A DNA stretch of 33,068 nucleotides from Hyphomicrobiales bacterium. GTDB taxonomy: Bacteria; Pseudomonadota; Alphaproteobacteria; Rhizobiales; Rhizobiaceae. The stretch covers positions 1-33,068 of the forward strand of contig RXJA01000563.1 of NCBI GenBank assembly GCA_003963455.1, written 5' to 3'. The notes under the pieces are model-generated. The model had not been told where the DNA came from. It searched no databases and was given only the letters and a program-made list of their open reading frames with translations. Numbering within the stretch: the stretch's first letter is position 1; each line of letters begins with the position of its first letter. The translations under genes were made by a program, and so were the position numbers. Shown here piece after piece: positions 22,483-30,596 of this stretch.

Positions 22483-23418
22483 CTAGAGGTCCAGGTCCCA
22501 GGTCTGGCCGACCAGATCCTTGCCGAAGGAATGATGACGTTCCTCGTCGACCAGCTTGAATCCCGCGGCCTGGTAGATGCGGCGGGCCGAGCCCAGTATG
22601 TCGTTGGTCCACAGCGTCAGCGTCCTGTAGCCTTTGGCACGCGAGAAGGCGATGCATTCGTCGACCAGCCGCCGGCCGATGCCGAGGCCACGCGCTGACG
22701 GCTCCACATAGAGGAGCCTGAGCTTCGCCACCTCGGGCGACTTGCGCACGACGAAGACGGAACCGACCACCTCGCCCTCGCGCTCGGCAATCCAGGCGCG
22801 CTCCCACTTTGGATCGAATTTCCTGACGAACTCGGCGAGGATCTCGGCGACCAGCGCCTCGTAGGTTCCGTCCCAGCCATATTCCTGCGTGTAGAGCATA
22901 CCCTGGCGGCGCGTGACCCAGCCGATGTCACCGACCTGCAGCGGCCGCAGGATGTAGGGCATCTTGGGTTCGGGCCTGTCGCCGAGCAGGTCCCGGATGG
23001 TCCGCATGGCCTTGACCAGACGCTCCTGATCGACGGGCGCGAGGCGACCGAGCAGAGCGCGCACCTGATCGTGCGAATCCTGGTTGAGCGGCGCGAAGGC
23101 CTGCCTGCCCACCGGCGTCAGCGCGATCGAGGCGCGGCGCGCATCCGCCTCGCTGGCTTCGCGCGAGACCAGGCCGCGCTCCTCGAACTTCTTCAGCAGC
23201 CGGCTGACATAGCCGGGGTCGAGGCCAAGGTCGCGCACCAGGTCGCTGGCGACGAGCCCGTCACGATTGGCAAGCTCATAAAGCACCCGCGCCTCGGTCA
23301 GCGAGAACGGGCTCTTCAGCAGGCCTTCGTCGAGCAGACCGATCTGGCGGGTGTAGAAGCGGTTGAAGGCGCGCACGGCATCGATGCGCTCCTTGCCGGG
23401 GTGATCGTGGATGGTCAT
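22483..23418 (-). CDS. MarR-type regulator fused to GNAT acetyltransferase
   Basis: A 311-residue fusion. Residues 1-145 form a MarR winged-helix domain (LTEARVLYELANRDGLVASD, then LGLDPGYVSRLLKKFEERGL and wing EASEADARRASIAL). Residues 155-311 form a GNAT acetyltransferase with the acetyl-CoA pyrophosphate loop ARGLGIGRRLVDECIAFS, followed by YRTLTLWTNDILGSARRIY and AGFKLVDEE. Fusions of this kind are common in alphaproteobacteria; the acetyl acceptor is unknown. I start at the Met at 23418, which has AGGAGA at the right distance, rather than ten codons upstream. The gene converges on the lipid operon with only 24 bases between stops. Two palindromes sit before the start. Confidence 0.92.
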   Translation of the reverse strand: MTIHDHPGKERIDAVRAFNRFYTRQIGLLDEGLLKSPFSLTEARVLYELANRDGLVASDLVRDLGLDPGYVSRLLKKFEERGLVSREASEADARRASIALTPVGRQAFAPLNQDSHDQVRALLGRLAPVDQERLVKAMRTIRDLLGDRPEPKMPYILRPLQVGDIGWVTRRQGMLYTQEYGWDGTYEALVAEILAEFVRKFDPKWERAWIAEREGEVVGSVFVVRKSPEVAKLRLLYVEPSARGLGIGRRLVDECIAFSRAKGYRTLTLWTNDILGSARRIYQAAGFKLVDEERHHSFGKDLVGQTWDLDL

Positions 23419-23427
23419 GGGAGTTTC

Positions 23428-23469
23428 TCCTGTCCTGGACAGGATCAATCATTTAGTTGACTGAGTCAA
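23428..23469 (-). promoter_or_regulatory. Twin palindromes upstream of the MarR-GNAT gene
   Basis: TCCTGTCC-N-GGACAGGA (23428-23444) is a perfect 8-base inverted repeat around one base, and TTGACT-N-AGTCAA (23457-23469) is a perfect 6-base repeat around one base. On the minus strand the second contains TTGACT, a plausible -35 box. The first lies in the leader, and its right arm runs into the AGGAGA ribosome binding site, so it could be an operator or an RNA hairpin hiding that site. Autoregulation by the MarR domain is the simplest reading. Confidence 0.55.
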
Positions 23470-23553
23470 TAAAATAGAAAGGCTGCTGAACCGATCGTGG
23501 CCGGCGGGACAGAGGGGGGCGCGAACGAACGAGGCGGAGGCAAGTTGGCGCCC

Positions 23554-24690
23554 TCACCCCATAGGCAGAGCCGGCCAGAACTCGACGATCCGCCCGCCGG
23601 CGAACACCGCAATCGCACCAAAATGCTGCAGCACCGCCTCGCTCTGCGTCGGCCGCAGGAAGGCGTAGTCGCCCGGTTTCACATCCGCTGCGGCCGGCAG
23701 GCTCATGAATTGCTGGTTGGAGGACAGGCCGATAAGCCCGTTCGGCTTCATGCCTTCGGGAAACACCGGCTCGGCCATCCACTTGCCGCCGTAGAGATAG
23801 CAACCCTTGCGTGGGAAGAGACCGAGCGCCTGCAACGCCTTGGAAACCGCCGGCGGCCCAGGCAGCGCGGCATCGACCGCCTTTAGGATCGGCGTCGCGA
23901 TGAAAGCCGCCGGCTGGAAGCCTTCGAGGCCGGGCGTGTCGAAGTCGCCCGGCAAAACGAAGGCAGAGCCGATCGACACTTCGTTGGCGATGCCGCCGCC
24001 ATGCAGCAACGCCGTCTTCGAGCCGCCGATGTTGAGGATGCGGCGCTGGTCGTCGCCGAGGCAATCGGCGAATTCCTCGGCCAGCACCGATGCCTTGTTC
24101 AACGCCCTGGCGGCGCCGCCGAAGAGACCTGGGATTTCCGGCGCGTGCGCCTCGTATGCCATGATGCCTTCGCAGCGCAGCCGCTCGGGTATGGAGAGCG
24201 CCTTCAGCGCCTCGGGCGAGGCGAAGCCGCCGCGATGCAGGCCGACATCGACCTCGAAGGCGAAGCGCAGCTCGGTGTCGAGCGCGGAAGCGAGCGCGCC
24301 ATATTCGGCCAGCCGTTCCGGCGTGTCGATCAGCCAGCAGACGCGCGACCACCAGCCGGCGCCGCCCCTGGTCAGCGCGGCCCTGGCGGCGCCGACGGGC
24401 ATCGGCTTGCCGTAAAGAAGATCGCCCTCGGGAAAGGCATCCAGCACTGCCTGCGTCACCGGCGGATGGAAAGTCATGAAGCGGCTGGTTTCGAGCGCTC
24501 TAGCGATATGCGAAAGCAGCGGCATGCTAGGCAGCGACTTGTCGACCAGCCGCACGGCAATGCGTGGCGCCAGCCTCTCCTTCACCAGGGCGATGTTGCC
24601 GTCCAGCCGGTCGCGATCGAGCACAAGGCAGGGCCGAAAGATTTCCGCTGCCCTCAGCGCCTCCGATAGAGCGGCGAAATAGGCGATCAT
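23554..24690 (-). CDS. DSD1/D-threonine-aldolase-like PLP enzyme (amino acid deaminase/aldolase family)
   Basis: A 378-residue protein with an alanine-racemase-type N-terminal barrel. RPCLVLDRDRLDGNIALVKE leads into AVRLVDKSLPS, where Lys51 should bind pyridoxal phosphate. FEVDVGLHRGGF and ILNIGGSKTALLHGGG supply strand and phosphate-loop positions. The C-terminal beta domain reads YLYGGKWMAEPVFPEGMKPN, SSNQQF and LRPTQSEAVLQHFG. The His-x-Cys/Asp metal site of true D-threonine aldolase and D-serine dehydratase is not apparent in that last segment, so the reaction may differ. Its start overlaps the oxidase stop by four bases (ATGA), so the two are tightly coupled. Confidence 0.8.
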   Translation of the reverse strand: MIAYFAALSEALRAAEIFRPCLVLDRDRLDGNIALVKERLAPRIAVRLVDKSLPSMPLLSHIARALETSRFMTFHPPVTQAVLDAFPEGDLLYGKPMPVGAARAALTRGGAGWWSRVCWLIDTPERLAEYGALASALDTELRFAFEVDVGLHRGGFASPEALKALSIPERLRCEGIMAYEAHAPEIPGLFGGAARALNKASVLAEEFADCLGDDQRRILNIGGSKTALLHGGGIANEVSIGSAFVLPGDFDTPGLEGFQPAAFIATPILKAVDAALPGPPAVSKALQALGLFPRKGCYLYGGKWMAEPVFPEGMKPNGLIGLSSNQQFMSLPAAADVKPGDYAFLRPTQSEAVLQHFGAIAVFAGGRIVEFWPALPMG

Positions 24691-25967
24691 CGCTCTAAGC
24701 CGAACAGGCCGGCCATGTATGGCGACACGAAAAAATTCTCCGGATCGAGGTCGCGACGCACGGCCATCGCATCATCCCAGCGTGGGTAGAGCTTCTTGAA
24801 ATCCGCCGCCTTCAGGCTGTGCATCTTGCCCCAATGCGGCCTGCCGCCATACCTGCGGAAGATCGGCTCGGCGGCGCGCATGAAAGGCAGCGGGTCATTC
24901 GCCGCGTCGTGATGGATGGCGATCGAGCAGGTCAGCCTCTTGTAGAAGGGCGAAAGCCAGAATTCGTCCGGCGCTACCGAACGCACCTCCATGGGAAAAT
25001 AGACTTCCGGAAAGTGCTTCTCCGTCAGCGCGATGATCTCGGCCAGCGCCTTCGGACCCTCCTCGTAAGGCAGGTGATATTCCATTTCGTTGAATCTGGT
25101 GCGACGGTCGCTGACGTAGACGTTGAGCCACTCCTGCACATAGTCCTCGGACGGAACTTTCCTGACGGCGCCCTTGATCAGCGCGCGGCGCACGGACGGC
25201 AGCCAGCGCAATGCGGTGCGCAGCTTGCGCAAGGTCGCCAGCCCTTCCTCGTCGTCTTCGGTCGGCCGCGTCGTCGGTGCTGCGTCGCTGAGATCGCTGG
25301 CGATGAACTGCACATGGTCGGCGAAGGGGATGTAGTAGAACTCGGCCGAACGATGCGCGGCCATCATCTTTTCGAAATCGCGCAGCACGTCGCCGACAGG
25401 CAGCACCCATTTGCGGCGGCGCAGCCGGTAGGTGGCGACATTGTTCATTGTCACTTCGGTCAGCACGCCGAAGCTGCCCAGCGCGACGCCGGTGGCGTGG
25501 ATCATGTCCAGGCCGCCCGACCGGCTGAACTCGCGCAGCCTGCCGTGCCCGTCGACGAGCTGCAGCGCCTCCAACTGCGTGTGGTAGGCGCCGAGGGTCG
25601 GGCCGGAGCCGTGTGTCGCCGTCCCCAGCGCGCCGCCGATCGCCTGCTTGTCGATATCGCCCATGTTGGGCAGGCCCTGGCCGATGTCCCGCAGGATATG
25701 CATCAGGGCGCCCAGCCTCGTCCCCGCCCTCACCCGCGCCCGGCTGTTCTCGGCATCGTGCGAGACCAGCCCTTCGATCTTTTCCAGCGAGACGATGGTG
25801 CCCTCGGACTGCACCAGCGGCGTGAAGGAATGGCCGGCGCCGGCGACGCGCAGCGGACCAGGCGCCGAGCGCACAAGCTCGGCCAGTTCGCCGGCATCGG
25901 CCGGTGTCGCGATCAATTTCGGAGAAGCCGTGACGAAGCCCGACCAGTTGCTCCAGGCGTTTGCCAT
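24687..25967 (-). CDS. FAD-linked lactone/alditol oxidase (D-arabinono-1,4-lactone oxidase family)
   Basis: A 426-residue VAO-type flavoenzyme. The FAD domain includes LRVAGAGHSFTPLV, where His46 of the GxGHS motif is the residue that carries covalent FAD in alditol oxidase and gulonolactone oxidases. DIDKQAIGGALGTATHGSG and GVALGSFGVLTEVTM complete the domain. The C-terminal ALO domain ends with YGGRPHWGKMHSL and LDPENFF, also conserved in that group. It would oxidise a sugar lactone or polyol with oxygen as acceptor, making peroxide. I start at 25967, preceded by GGGAGGATCGAG; the same frame is open far upstream only as a shadow of the transporter gene. The stop is 14 bases after the transporter and it overlaps the PLP enzyme. 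Confidence 0.88.
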   Translation of the reverse strand: MANAWSNWSGFVTASPKLIATPADAGELAELVRSAPGPLRVAGAGHSFTPLVQSEGTIVSLEKIEGLVSHDAENSRARVRAGTRLGALMHILRDIGQGLPNMGDIDKQAIGGALGTATHGSGPTLGAYHTQLEALQLVDGHGRLREFSRSGGLDMIHATGVALGSFGVLTEVTMNNVATYRLRRRKWVLPVGDVLRDFEKMMAAHRSAEFYYIPFADHVQFIASDLSDAAPTTRPTEDDEEGLATLRKLRTALRWLPSVRRALIKGAVRKVPSEDYVQEWLNVYVSDRRTRFNEMEYHLPYEEGPKALAEIIALTEKHFPEVYFPMEVRSVAPDEFWLSPFYKRLTCSIAIHHDAANDPLPFMRAAEPIFRRYGGRPHWGKMHSLKAADFKKLYPRWDDAMAVRRDLDPENFFVSPYMAGLFGLER

Positions 25968-25981
25968 CTCGATCCTCCCGT

Positions 25982-27166
25982 TCAGGCCCGACCGTGCCGC
26001 CGCGCGACCAAAACGAAGACGCCGAGCAAAACCACGCTGGCCAAGGCCGACACGGCGGCGAATTCGGGCACTGGCCGGAAGTTCGCGCCGTCGATCAAAA
26101 GCGAGGCGGCGATCGGGCCGATGGCGAGGCCGAAGAGCTGCGCGGCCGGCACCAGCAGCACGGCCGTGCGCGTCTCGTCGGCGTTGATGGCGAGGCGGAT
26201 CTGGTAAGGCACGATGAAGAGCAGGATGAAGCCCATCACCAGCGCCACCGCCCAGAACACCGAAAGGCCCGGGCCGGATGCAAGCAGCACCGAGCTGATC
26301 GCCGCGATGATCCCGATGGCGGTGATGGCAAAACGATAGTCGATGCGCGCCTCGAAGACGGTAGCGGTCATGGCGCCGATCACTTGCGCGGCCAGGCTTG
26401 CCGAGACCATCAGGCCGACGGTGCGGCCGTCGATGCCGAACTGCGCGCCGATGGGCTCGAGGAAGGCCCAGACGGCGCCGAAGAACATGAAATAGCAGAA
26501 GATCGACAAGAGCCCGGTGATCGCCGGCACGGTCGCCACATTGGCGAACTGCTCTTCCTTCGGCAGGTCGGCATAGTCGTCCGGCACGGTCCAGGCGACG
26601 ATGAGCGACAGCAGGCAGACGATGCCGAGCGCGATGAAGCCGCCGGCCGACCCTGCTCTTGGCACGGCATAGAGCGCGAGTATCAGGGCCAGCGCGCATT
26701 GCGCCAAGGTCTGCAGCGTGACGAAATAGCCGCCGATGCGCTCGGCCCGGCGCGAGCGGGCGATCAGTTCGGTGGCGACGGCGACCAGCCCGCCCTCCGC
26801 AAGGCCGGCCAGCGTGCGCGCGCCGATCAGCGCGTTGGGCGTGCCGGCATAGGCGGTCCAGAAATTGGCGAGCGCGAGCAGGACGAGCAGCGCCGCGCTC
26901 TTCCAGCGCATGTTCCTGGCAGGAAGCAGCATTGCCACGATCGCCGACCCGATGCCGATCGCGATCATCTCGGCGGTTGCGACCAGCGCGAGTTCGTCGC
27001 CGGTGACATGGCCTTCCGTGTAGAGCGCGCCGAGCAGCACCGGTTGCAATCCAAGGATGAGCAGGCCGACCGAGCCGATCCACAGCGCCGAGGCCAGCTG
27101 CAGGCCGGTCGGGCTGCCGACGAGCCAGTCGCCATCTTCCGCTTGCACGGCACCAGTGACAGTCAC
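25982..27166 (-). CDS. Major facilitator superfamily transporter
   Basis: A 394-residue, probably 12-helix MFS transporter. After a short polar lead (QAEDGDWLVGSPTGLQLASA) come repeated hydrophobic helices. ARTLAGLAEGGLVAVATELI (helix 4 region) and RSRRAERIGGYFVTLQTLAQ fit the N-terminal half, and DDYADLPKEEQFANV forms the central loop. I choose the GTG at 27164-27166 because it follows a strong GGGAGGG ribosome binding site; upstream in-frame Met codons would put the operator palindrome inside the gene. It is the first gene of the operon with the lactone oxidase and PLP enzyme and likely imports their substrate or exports a product. The precise family within MFS is not clear. Confidence 0.85.
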   Translation of the reverse strand: MTVTGAVQAEDGDWLVGSPTGLQLASALWIGSVGLLILGLQPVLLGALYTEGHVTGDELALVATAEMIAIGIGSAIVAMLLPARNMRWKSAALLVLLALANFWTAYAGTPNALIGARTLAGLAEGGLVAVATELIARSRRAERIGGYFVTLQTLAQCALALILALYAVPRAGSAGGFIALGIVCLLSLIVAWTVPDDYADLPKEEQFANVATVPAITGLLSIFCYFMFFGAVWAFLEPIGAQFGIDGRTVGLMVSASLAAQVIGAMTATVFEARIDYRFAITAIGIIAAISSVLLASGPGLSVFWAVALVMGFILLFIVPYQIRLAINADETRTAVLLVPAAQLFGLAIGPIAASLLIDGANFRPVPEFAAVSALASVVLLGVFVLVARRHGRA

Positions 27167-27198
27167 GAGGCGCCCTCCCTTGCAGCCCGGTTGAAAAA

Positions 27199-27213
27199 CT
27201 GACAAGTTGTCAG
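27199..27213. promoter_or_regulatory. TetR-type operator palindrome
   Basis: CTGACAAGTTGTCAG is a perfect 7-1-7 inverted repeat between the divergent MFS operon and tetR-type gene. On the minus strand TTGACA at 27244-27249 is a candidate -35 box for the MFS operon, with an AT-rich -10 region near 27223-27228 (spacing a little short). The operator would then sit just downstream of that promoter. Confidence 0.7.
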
Positions 27214-27287
27214 CATTTTCACGAAACTGATACTTGATCATGTTTCTTGTCAATCGGGAATTCGCACTCTCGTGAGAGATTTGGCGC

Positions 27288-27914
27288 ATGACGCAAGCAA
27301 GACGGACGGCGACGGAGCCGAGGCGCAGGCCGAAACAGGAGCGCAGCCGCGAGCGCATCGACGCGATCCTCGCCACGACCATGCGGCTGATCGGCGAAAA
27401 GGGCATCGACGCGGTGACGATGAAGGAAGTCGGCGCGCTGGCCGGCGGGCCGATCGCCACGGTCTATCACTACTTTCCGAGCAAGTCGGCGATCCTGGCG
27501 ATGCTGTACGAGCGTTTCTCGGAGGAAAGCCGGGCGCGCTTCGGCGCGATCATCTCCGGGATCCACGGGCTTGGCGACGTGATGGCAGCGGCCGACCGTA
27601 TGCTCGACGACTATTATGCCCGCGTCGCGGCTGATCCGGCCATCCAGGACCTGCAGAACGCCATCCAGGCCGACAAGGCGCTGCAGCACCTCGACATCGC
27701 CGAGACGAGGTTTCAGGCGAAGATGCTCTGCGACCACGTCGCGCCGATGCTTAAAGCGGAGCAGCGCGAGGCGTTCGGGCGCGTCGTGTTCCTGATCTTC
27801 CAGCTTGCCGGCGGCGTCGTGCGGCTGGCGCTGACGCAGGACAGGGAAGAAGGCCGGCGCACGATCGAGGATTACCGGTCGATCATCCACACGCAGTTGC
27901 GGCAATTCCTCTGA
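27288..27914 (+). CDS. TetR/AcrR-family transcriptional regulator
   Basis: A 208-residue regulator. A basic lead (RRTATEPRRRPKQERSRER) is followed by the TetR DNA-binding domain: IDAILATTMRLIGEKGIDAV, then TMKEVGALAGGPIATVYHYF and PSKSAILAML, the full helix-turn-helix with its YHYFPSK hallmark. The rest is the helical ligand and dimer domain, without recognisable family-specific motifs. It is divergent from the MFS/oxidase/PLP-enzyme operon, with a perfect palindrome between them, so it most likely represses that operon and itself. The inducer is probably a compound handled by those enzymes. It converges with the LysR gene, with four bases between stops. Confidence 0.92.
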   Translation: MTQARRTATEPRRRPKQERSRERIDAILATTMRLIGEKGIDAVTMKEVGALAGGPIATVYHYFPSKSAILAMLYERFSEESRARFGAIISGIHGLGDVMAAADRMLDDYYARVAADPAIQDLQNAIQADKALQHLDIAETRFQAKMLCDHVAPMLKAEQREAFGRVVFLIFQLAGGVVRLALTQDREEGRRTIEDYRSIIHTQLRQFL

Positions 27915-27918
27915 CGGA

Positions 27919-28815
27919 TCAGGGATCGAGCTTCGGGCCCAGAATCTCCGCCAGCCAGTCGACGAAAACCCTTACCCTTGGCGAGAGCTGCCGGCTTGGC
28001 GGATAGAGCACCGAGATCGGCGTCGGCGTGGGCGGATTGTCCGGCAGCACCTCGACCAGACGGCCGGCATCGAGATCGGCGGTGAAGCGGCGGCGCGGCG
28101 CCTGGTAGAGGCCGAAACCCTGGCGCACCAGCGCGGCGGCGGTGTCGGAATTGGAGACCGTGACACGCGACGGCAGCATGATCTCGCGGATCTTGCCGTC
28201 GACGGTGAATTCCAGCGGCATCACCTGCCCGGTGCGCGACGAGACGAAGCCGATCATCATGTGTCCGGCAAGCTCGTCCAGCGAGCGCGGCAAGCCATGG
28301 CGCTCGACATAGGCGACGCTGGCGACAGTCGCCTCGCGCGCCATGCCGATGCGCCGCGCGATCATGTCGCTGTCGGGCAGCGTACCGGCGCGCACCACGC
28401 AATCGACACCCTCGCGCACCAGGTCGACGAAACGGTCTCCCTCGCCGATATGCACGCTGAGCCCGGGATGGCGCTCGAGCAGGGCCGGCAATTCCGGGAT
28501 GACCAGGGTGCGGGCCAAATGGCCGTTGATGTCCACGCTGAGCCGCCCGCGCACCTCATGCGCGCCGAAGCCGCCCTCGGCGTCCTCGATGTCGGCGAGG
28601 ATGCCGATGCAGCGCTGGTAATAGGCTTCGCCGTCGAGCGTCGTCGTGACGTGCCTCGTCGTGCGGCGGAGCAATTGCACGCCGAGCCGCTCCTCCAGTT
28701 GCTTGATCGCGGCGGTGGCGCTGGAGCGCGGCAGGCCGAGATCGGCGGCGGCCGCTGTGAAGCTGCGCCGTTCCACGACGCGGGTGAAAAGCCGCATGCC
28801 GTCAAACCGATCCAT
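27919..28815 (-). CDS. LysR-family transcriptional regulator
   Basis: A 298-residue LysR-type regulator. The N-terminal winged helix reads MDRFDGMRLFTRVVERRSFT, then AAAADLGLPRSSATAAIKQL and EERLGVQLLRRTTRHV. This DGM-LF-RVVE-RSF form is typical of the large AaeR/DmlR-like branch. The effector domain starts near residue 90 (GRLSVDINGHLARTLVIPEL) and is complete. I place the start at 28815, giving the standard length; the frame continues upstream through the promoter region of the divergent gene. It probably controls the divergent short-chain dehydrogenase, as is usual for LysR genes in this arrangement. The effector is unknown. Confidence 0.93.
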   Translation of the reverse strand: MDRFDGMRLFTRVVERRSFTAAAADLGLPRSSATAAIKQLEERLGVQLLRRTTRHVTTTLDGEAYYQRCIGILADIEDAEGGFGAHEVRGRLSVDINGHLARTLVIPELPALLERHPGLSVHIGEGDRFVDLVREGVDCVVRAGTLPDSDMIARRIGMAREATVASVAYVERHGLPRSLDELAGHMMIGFVSSRTGQVMPLEFTVDGKIREIMLPSRVTVSNSDTAAALVRQGFGLYQAPRRRFTADLDAGRLVEVLPDNPPTPTPISVLYPPSRQLSPRVRVFVDWLAEILGPKLDP

Positions 28816-28867
28816 GACGGATTGTTCGCACAGACTGAATAGTGTTGGCAATCCATGCCCGATTATA

Positions 28868-28883
28868 TCGACCTCCCAGTCGA
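28868..28883. promoter_or_regulatory. LysR-type inverted repeat between lysR-like gene and SDR gene
   Basis: TCGAC-N6-GTCGA lies in the 106-base divergent spacer and is flanked by TATA on both sides with a one-base offset. Its size and place, 38 bases before the SDR start codon, suit a LysR regulator site. AAGGAG at about 28909-28914 is the SDR ribosome binding site. Confidence 0.45.
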
Positions 28884-28921
28884 GTATATGCATCTGCAGC
28901 CAAACAGAAGGAGATTTCGCC

Positions 28922-29683
28922 ATGACCATCCGTCCGATCGCCCTCATCACCGGCGGCAGCCGCGGCCTCGGCCGCAACACCGCGCTCCACCTCGCCCGCA
29001 AGGGTGTCGACGTCATTGTCACCTACCGCTCGCGCGCCGATGAGGCGAAGGCCGCGATCGCCGAGATCGAGGCCGCCGGCGGCCGCGCAGCGGCACTCGA
29101 GCTCGACGCCGGCGCCATCGCCACCTTCCCGGCCTTCGTCGCGGCGTTGAAGAAGACGCTCCGGGAAACCTGGCAGCGCGACCGCTTCGACTATCTCGTC
29201 AACAATGCCGGCACCGGCCTGCGCAAGATGATCGCCGAGACGACCGAGGAGGAGTTCGACATTCTGATGAACACCCACCTCAAGGGCGTCTATTTCCTCA
29301 CCCAGGCGCTGCTGCCGCTGATCAACGATGGCGGCCGCATCATCAACATCTCGAGCGGGCTCGCCCGCTTCGCCGCTCCCGGCTCCTCGGCCTATGCGAT
29401 GATGAAGGGCGGCATCGAGGTGTTCACGCGCTACCTCGCCAAGGAGCTCGGCGCCCGCGGCATAACCGCCAACACCGTGGCGCCGGGCGCGATTGCCACC
29501 GACTTCAACGGCGGCCATGTGCGCGACAATGCCGAGATCAACCGCATGGTGGCCGGCGTCACCGCGCTCGGCCGCGCGGGCGTCGCCGACGACATCGGGC
29601 CGATGATCGCCTCGCTGCTGTCGGACGACAATCGCTGGGTCAACGCCCAGCGCATCGAAGTGTCGGGCGGCATGAACATCTAG
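28922..29683 (+). CDS. Short-chain dehydrogenase/reductase
   Basis: A 253-residue classical SDR oxidoreductase. The nucleotide loop is TGGSRGLG at 10-17, NNAG is at 94-97, the catalytic Ser145 is in INISSGLA, and the YxxxK pair is Tyr158 and Lys162. Arg36 and nearby basic residues after the second strand (TYRSRAD) suggest preference for NADP(H). VAPGAIATDFNGG is the usual loop after strand six. It starts at the ATG at 28922 with an excellent AAGGAG site. It is divergent from the LysR regulator, and its stop codon shares the four bases CTAG with the stop of the opposite-strand gene. The substrate is unknown. Confidence 0.93.
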   Translation: MTIRPIALITGGSRGLGRNTALHLARKGVDVIVTYRSRADEAKAAIAEIEAAGGRAAALELDAGAIATFPAFVAALKKTLRETWQRDRFDYLVNNAGTGLRKMIAETTEEEFDILMNTHLKGVYFLTQALLPLINDGGRIINISSGLARFAAPGSSAYAMMKGGIEVFTRYLAKELGARGITANTVAPGAIATDFNGGHVRDNAEINRMVAGVTALGRAGVADDIGPMIASLLSDDNRWVNAQRIEVSGGMNI

Positions 29684-30531
29684 CTGACCTTACGGATCAG
29701 CCCTTCGAAGCCGTCGGCAAGATTGGCGTTGCCGGCGGCGATGAAGCTCGACAGGTTGCGCGCACGTCCAGGCGTCTTGTTGGCATCGAGCAGCACCGCC
29801 CTGCCCTCATGCATGACGAAATCGAACTTGCCATAGTCGAAGCCGAGCTTGCTCCTCAGCGCGCGAAGCTCGTCGGGCACCGGAACCGCCTCGCGGCGGA
29901 TCGTGTCGTCGCCCTTGACGAGGCTCTGCGGCGAGACATGGCGCGTGCAGCGCTCGCGCTCGCCGCAGAACAGCCAGAACCGGGCGCCAAAACCGTCCGG
30001 CTCCGGCTCCGGAATGAATTTCTCGACGATCAGATCCCGGCGCTCGAACACCTCGACTGGAACGTCGGCCAGCGAGGTATGGATCTCGTATCTTTCGAAA
30101 GGTTCGACGCCGGGAAACGGTTCCGGCCTGCCGGCGCGCCGCGCGCGCCGGTTCAGTTGCTGTTCCGGCGTTCCCCAATGGTTGAGGCCGCTCTTGACGA
30201 TGACCTGCCCCTGCCAGTCATCGTCCCGGCCAATCGCGGCGCCGCTGACGCGATGTTTAGAAATGTCGGCGGCGCCGAGGTTGAGGCAAAAGGGAAAGCG
30301 GCGCGCATAGTCGACATACTCCGGCGGCGTCACCGTCACGTCGAGATGCAGCACAGCGATGTCGGCGGCGGGTTTCGCCGAAGTGCCTTTCAATATCTGC
30401 ACTGAATGGCCGCGACGATTCAGAACCTCCAGCAGGTCGAAGAGCATATACGGGCTATCGCGGCGCAGCAGCAGGCCGCGCCGGCCCTGGAACCGGTCGA
30501 ATTCATGCGTAATGACCGCGATACGTGCCAT
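29680..30531 (-). CDS. ATP-grasp-like protein, function unknown
   Basis: A 283-residue protein. It begins MARIAVITHEFDRFQGRRGL and LRRDSPYMLFDLLEVLNRRG, like a Rossmann-type pre-ATP-grasp region. Later come GQVIVKSGLNHWG (candidate ATP-binding Lys), DLIVEKFIPEPEPDGFGARF, and FDFVMHEGRAVLLDANKTPG. The last resembles the metal-binding Asp and Asn of ATP-grasp ligases. I do not recognise a closer family. The start at 30531 follows AAGGGGGCGC. It is divergent from a methyltransferase-like gene across a nearly symmetrical 65-base spacer, and its stop codon overlaps that of the SDR gene. A peptide- or sugar-ligase-like reaction is possible but not shown. Confidence 0.7.
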   Translation of the reverse strand: MARIAVITHEFDRFQGRRGLLLRRDSPYMLFDLLEVLNRRGHSVQILKGTSAKPAADIAVLHLDVTVTPPEYVDYARRFPFCLNLGAADISKHRVSGAAIGRDDDWQGQVIVKSGLNHWGTPEQQLNRRARRAGRPEPFPGVEPFERYEIHTSLADVPVEVFERRDLIVEKFIPEPEPDGFGARFWLFCGERERCTRHVSPQSLVKGDDTIRREAVPVPDELRALRSKLGFDYGKFDFVMHEGRAVLLDANKTPGRARNLSSFIAAGNANLADGFEGLIRKVS

Positions 30532-30596
30532 GCGCCCCCTTGGTTTCCACGCGCGCGTCGGATACTCGACAATCGCGTGGAACCGGGGGGTTTTGC
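30532..30596. promoter_or_regulatory. Near-symmetrical divergent spacer
   Basis: The 65 bases between two divergent start codons form a long imperfect palindrome. GGTTTCCACGCG (30542-30553) pairs with CGCGTGGAACC (30574-30584) with one extra T. Outside this, the C-rich run next to one start codon mirrors the G-rich run next to the other, so both ribosome binding sites lie in the outer arms. It could be a shared operator, or a hairpin in both leaders. Confidence 0.55.

Noticed and set aside
24687..27083. Single 798-codon reading frame spanning the oxidase and transporter region
   Set aside because: The first half is a shadow of the transporter in another frame (Arg/Ala/Gly-rich). The oxidase has its own ribosome binding site and start at 25967, so this is not a fusion.
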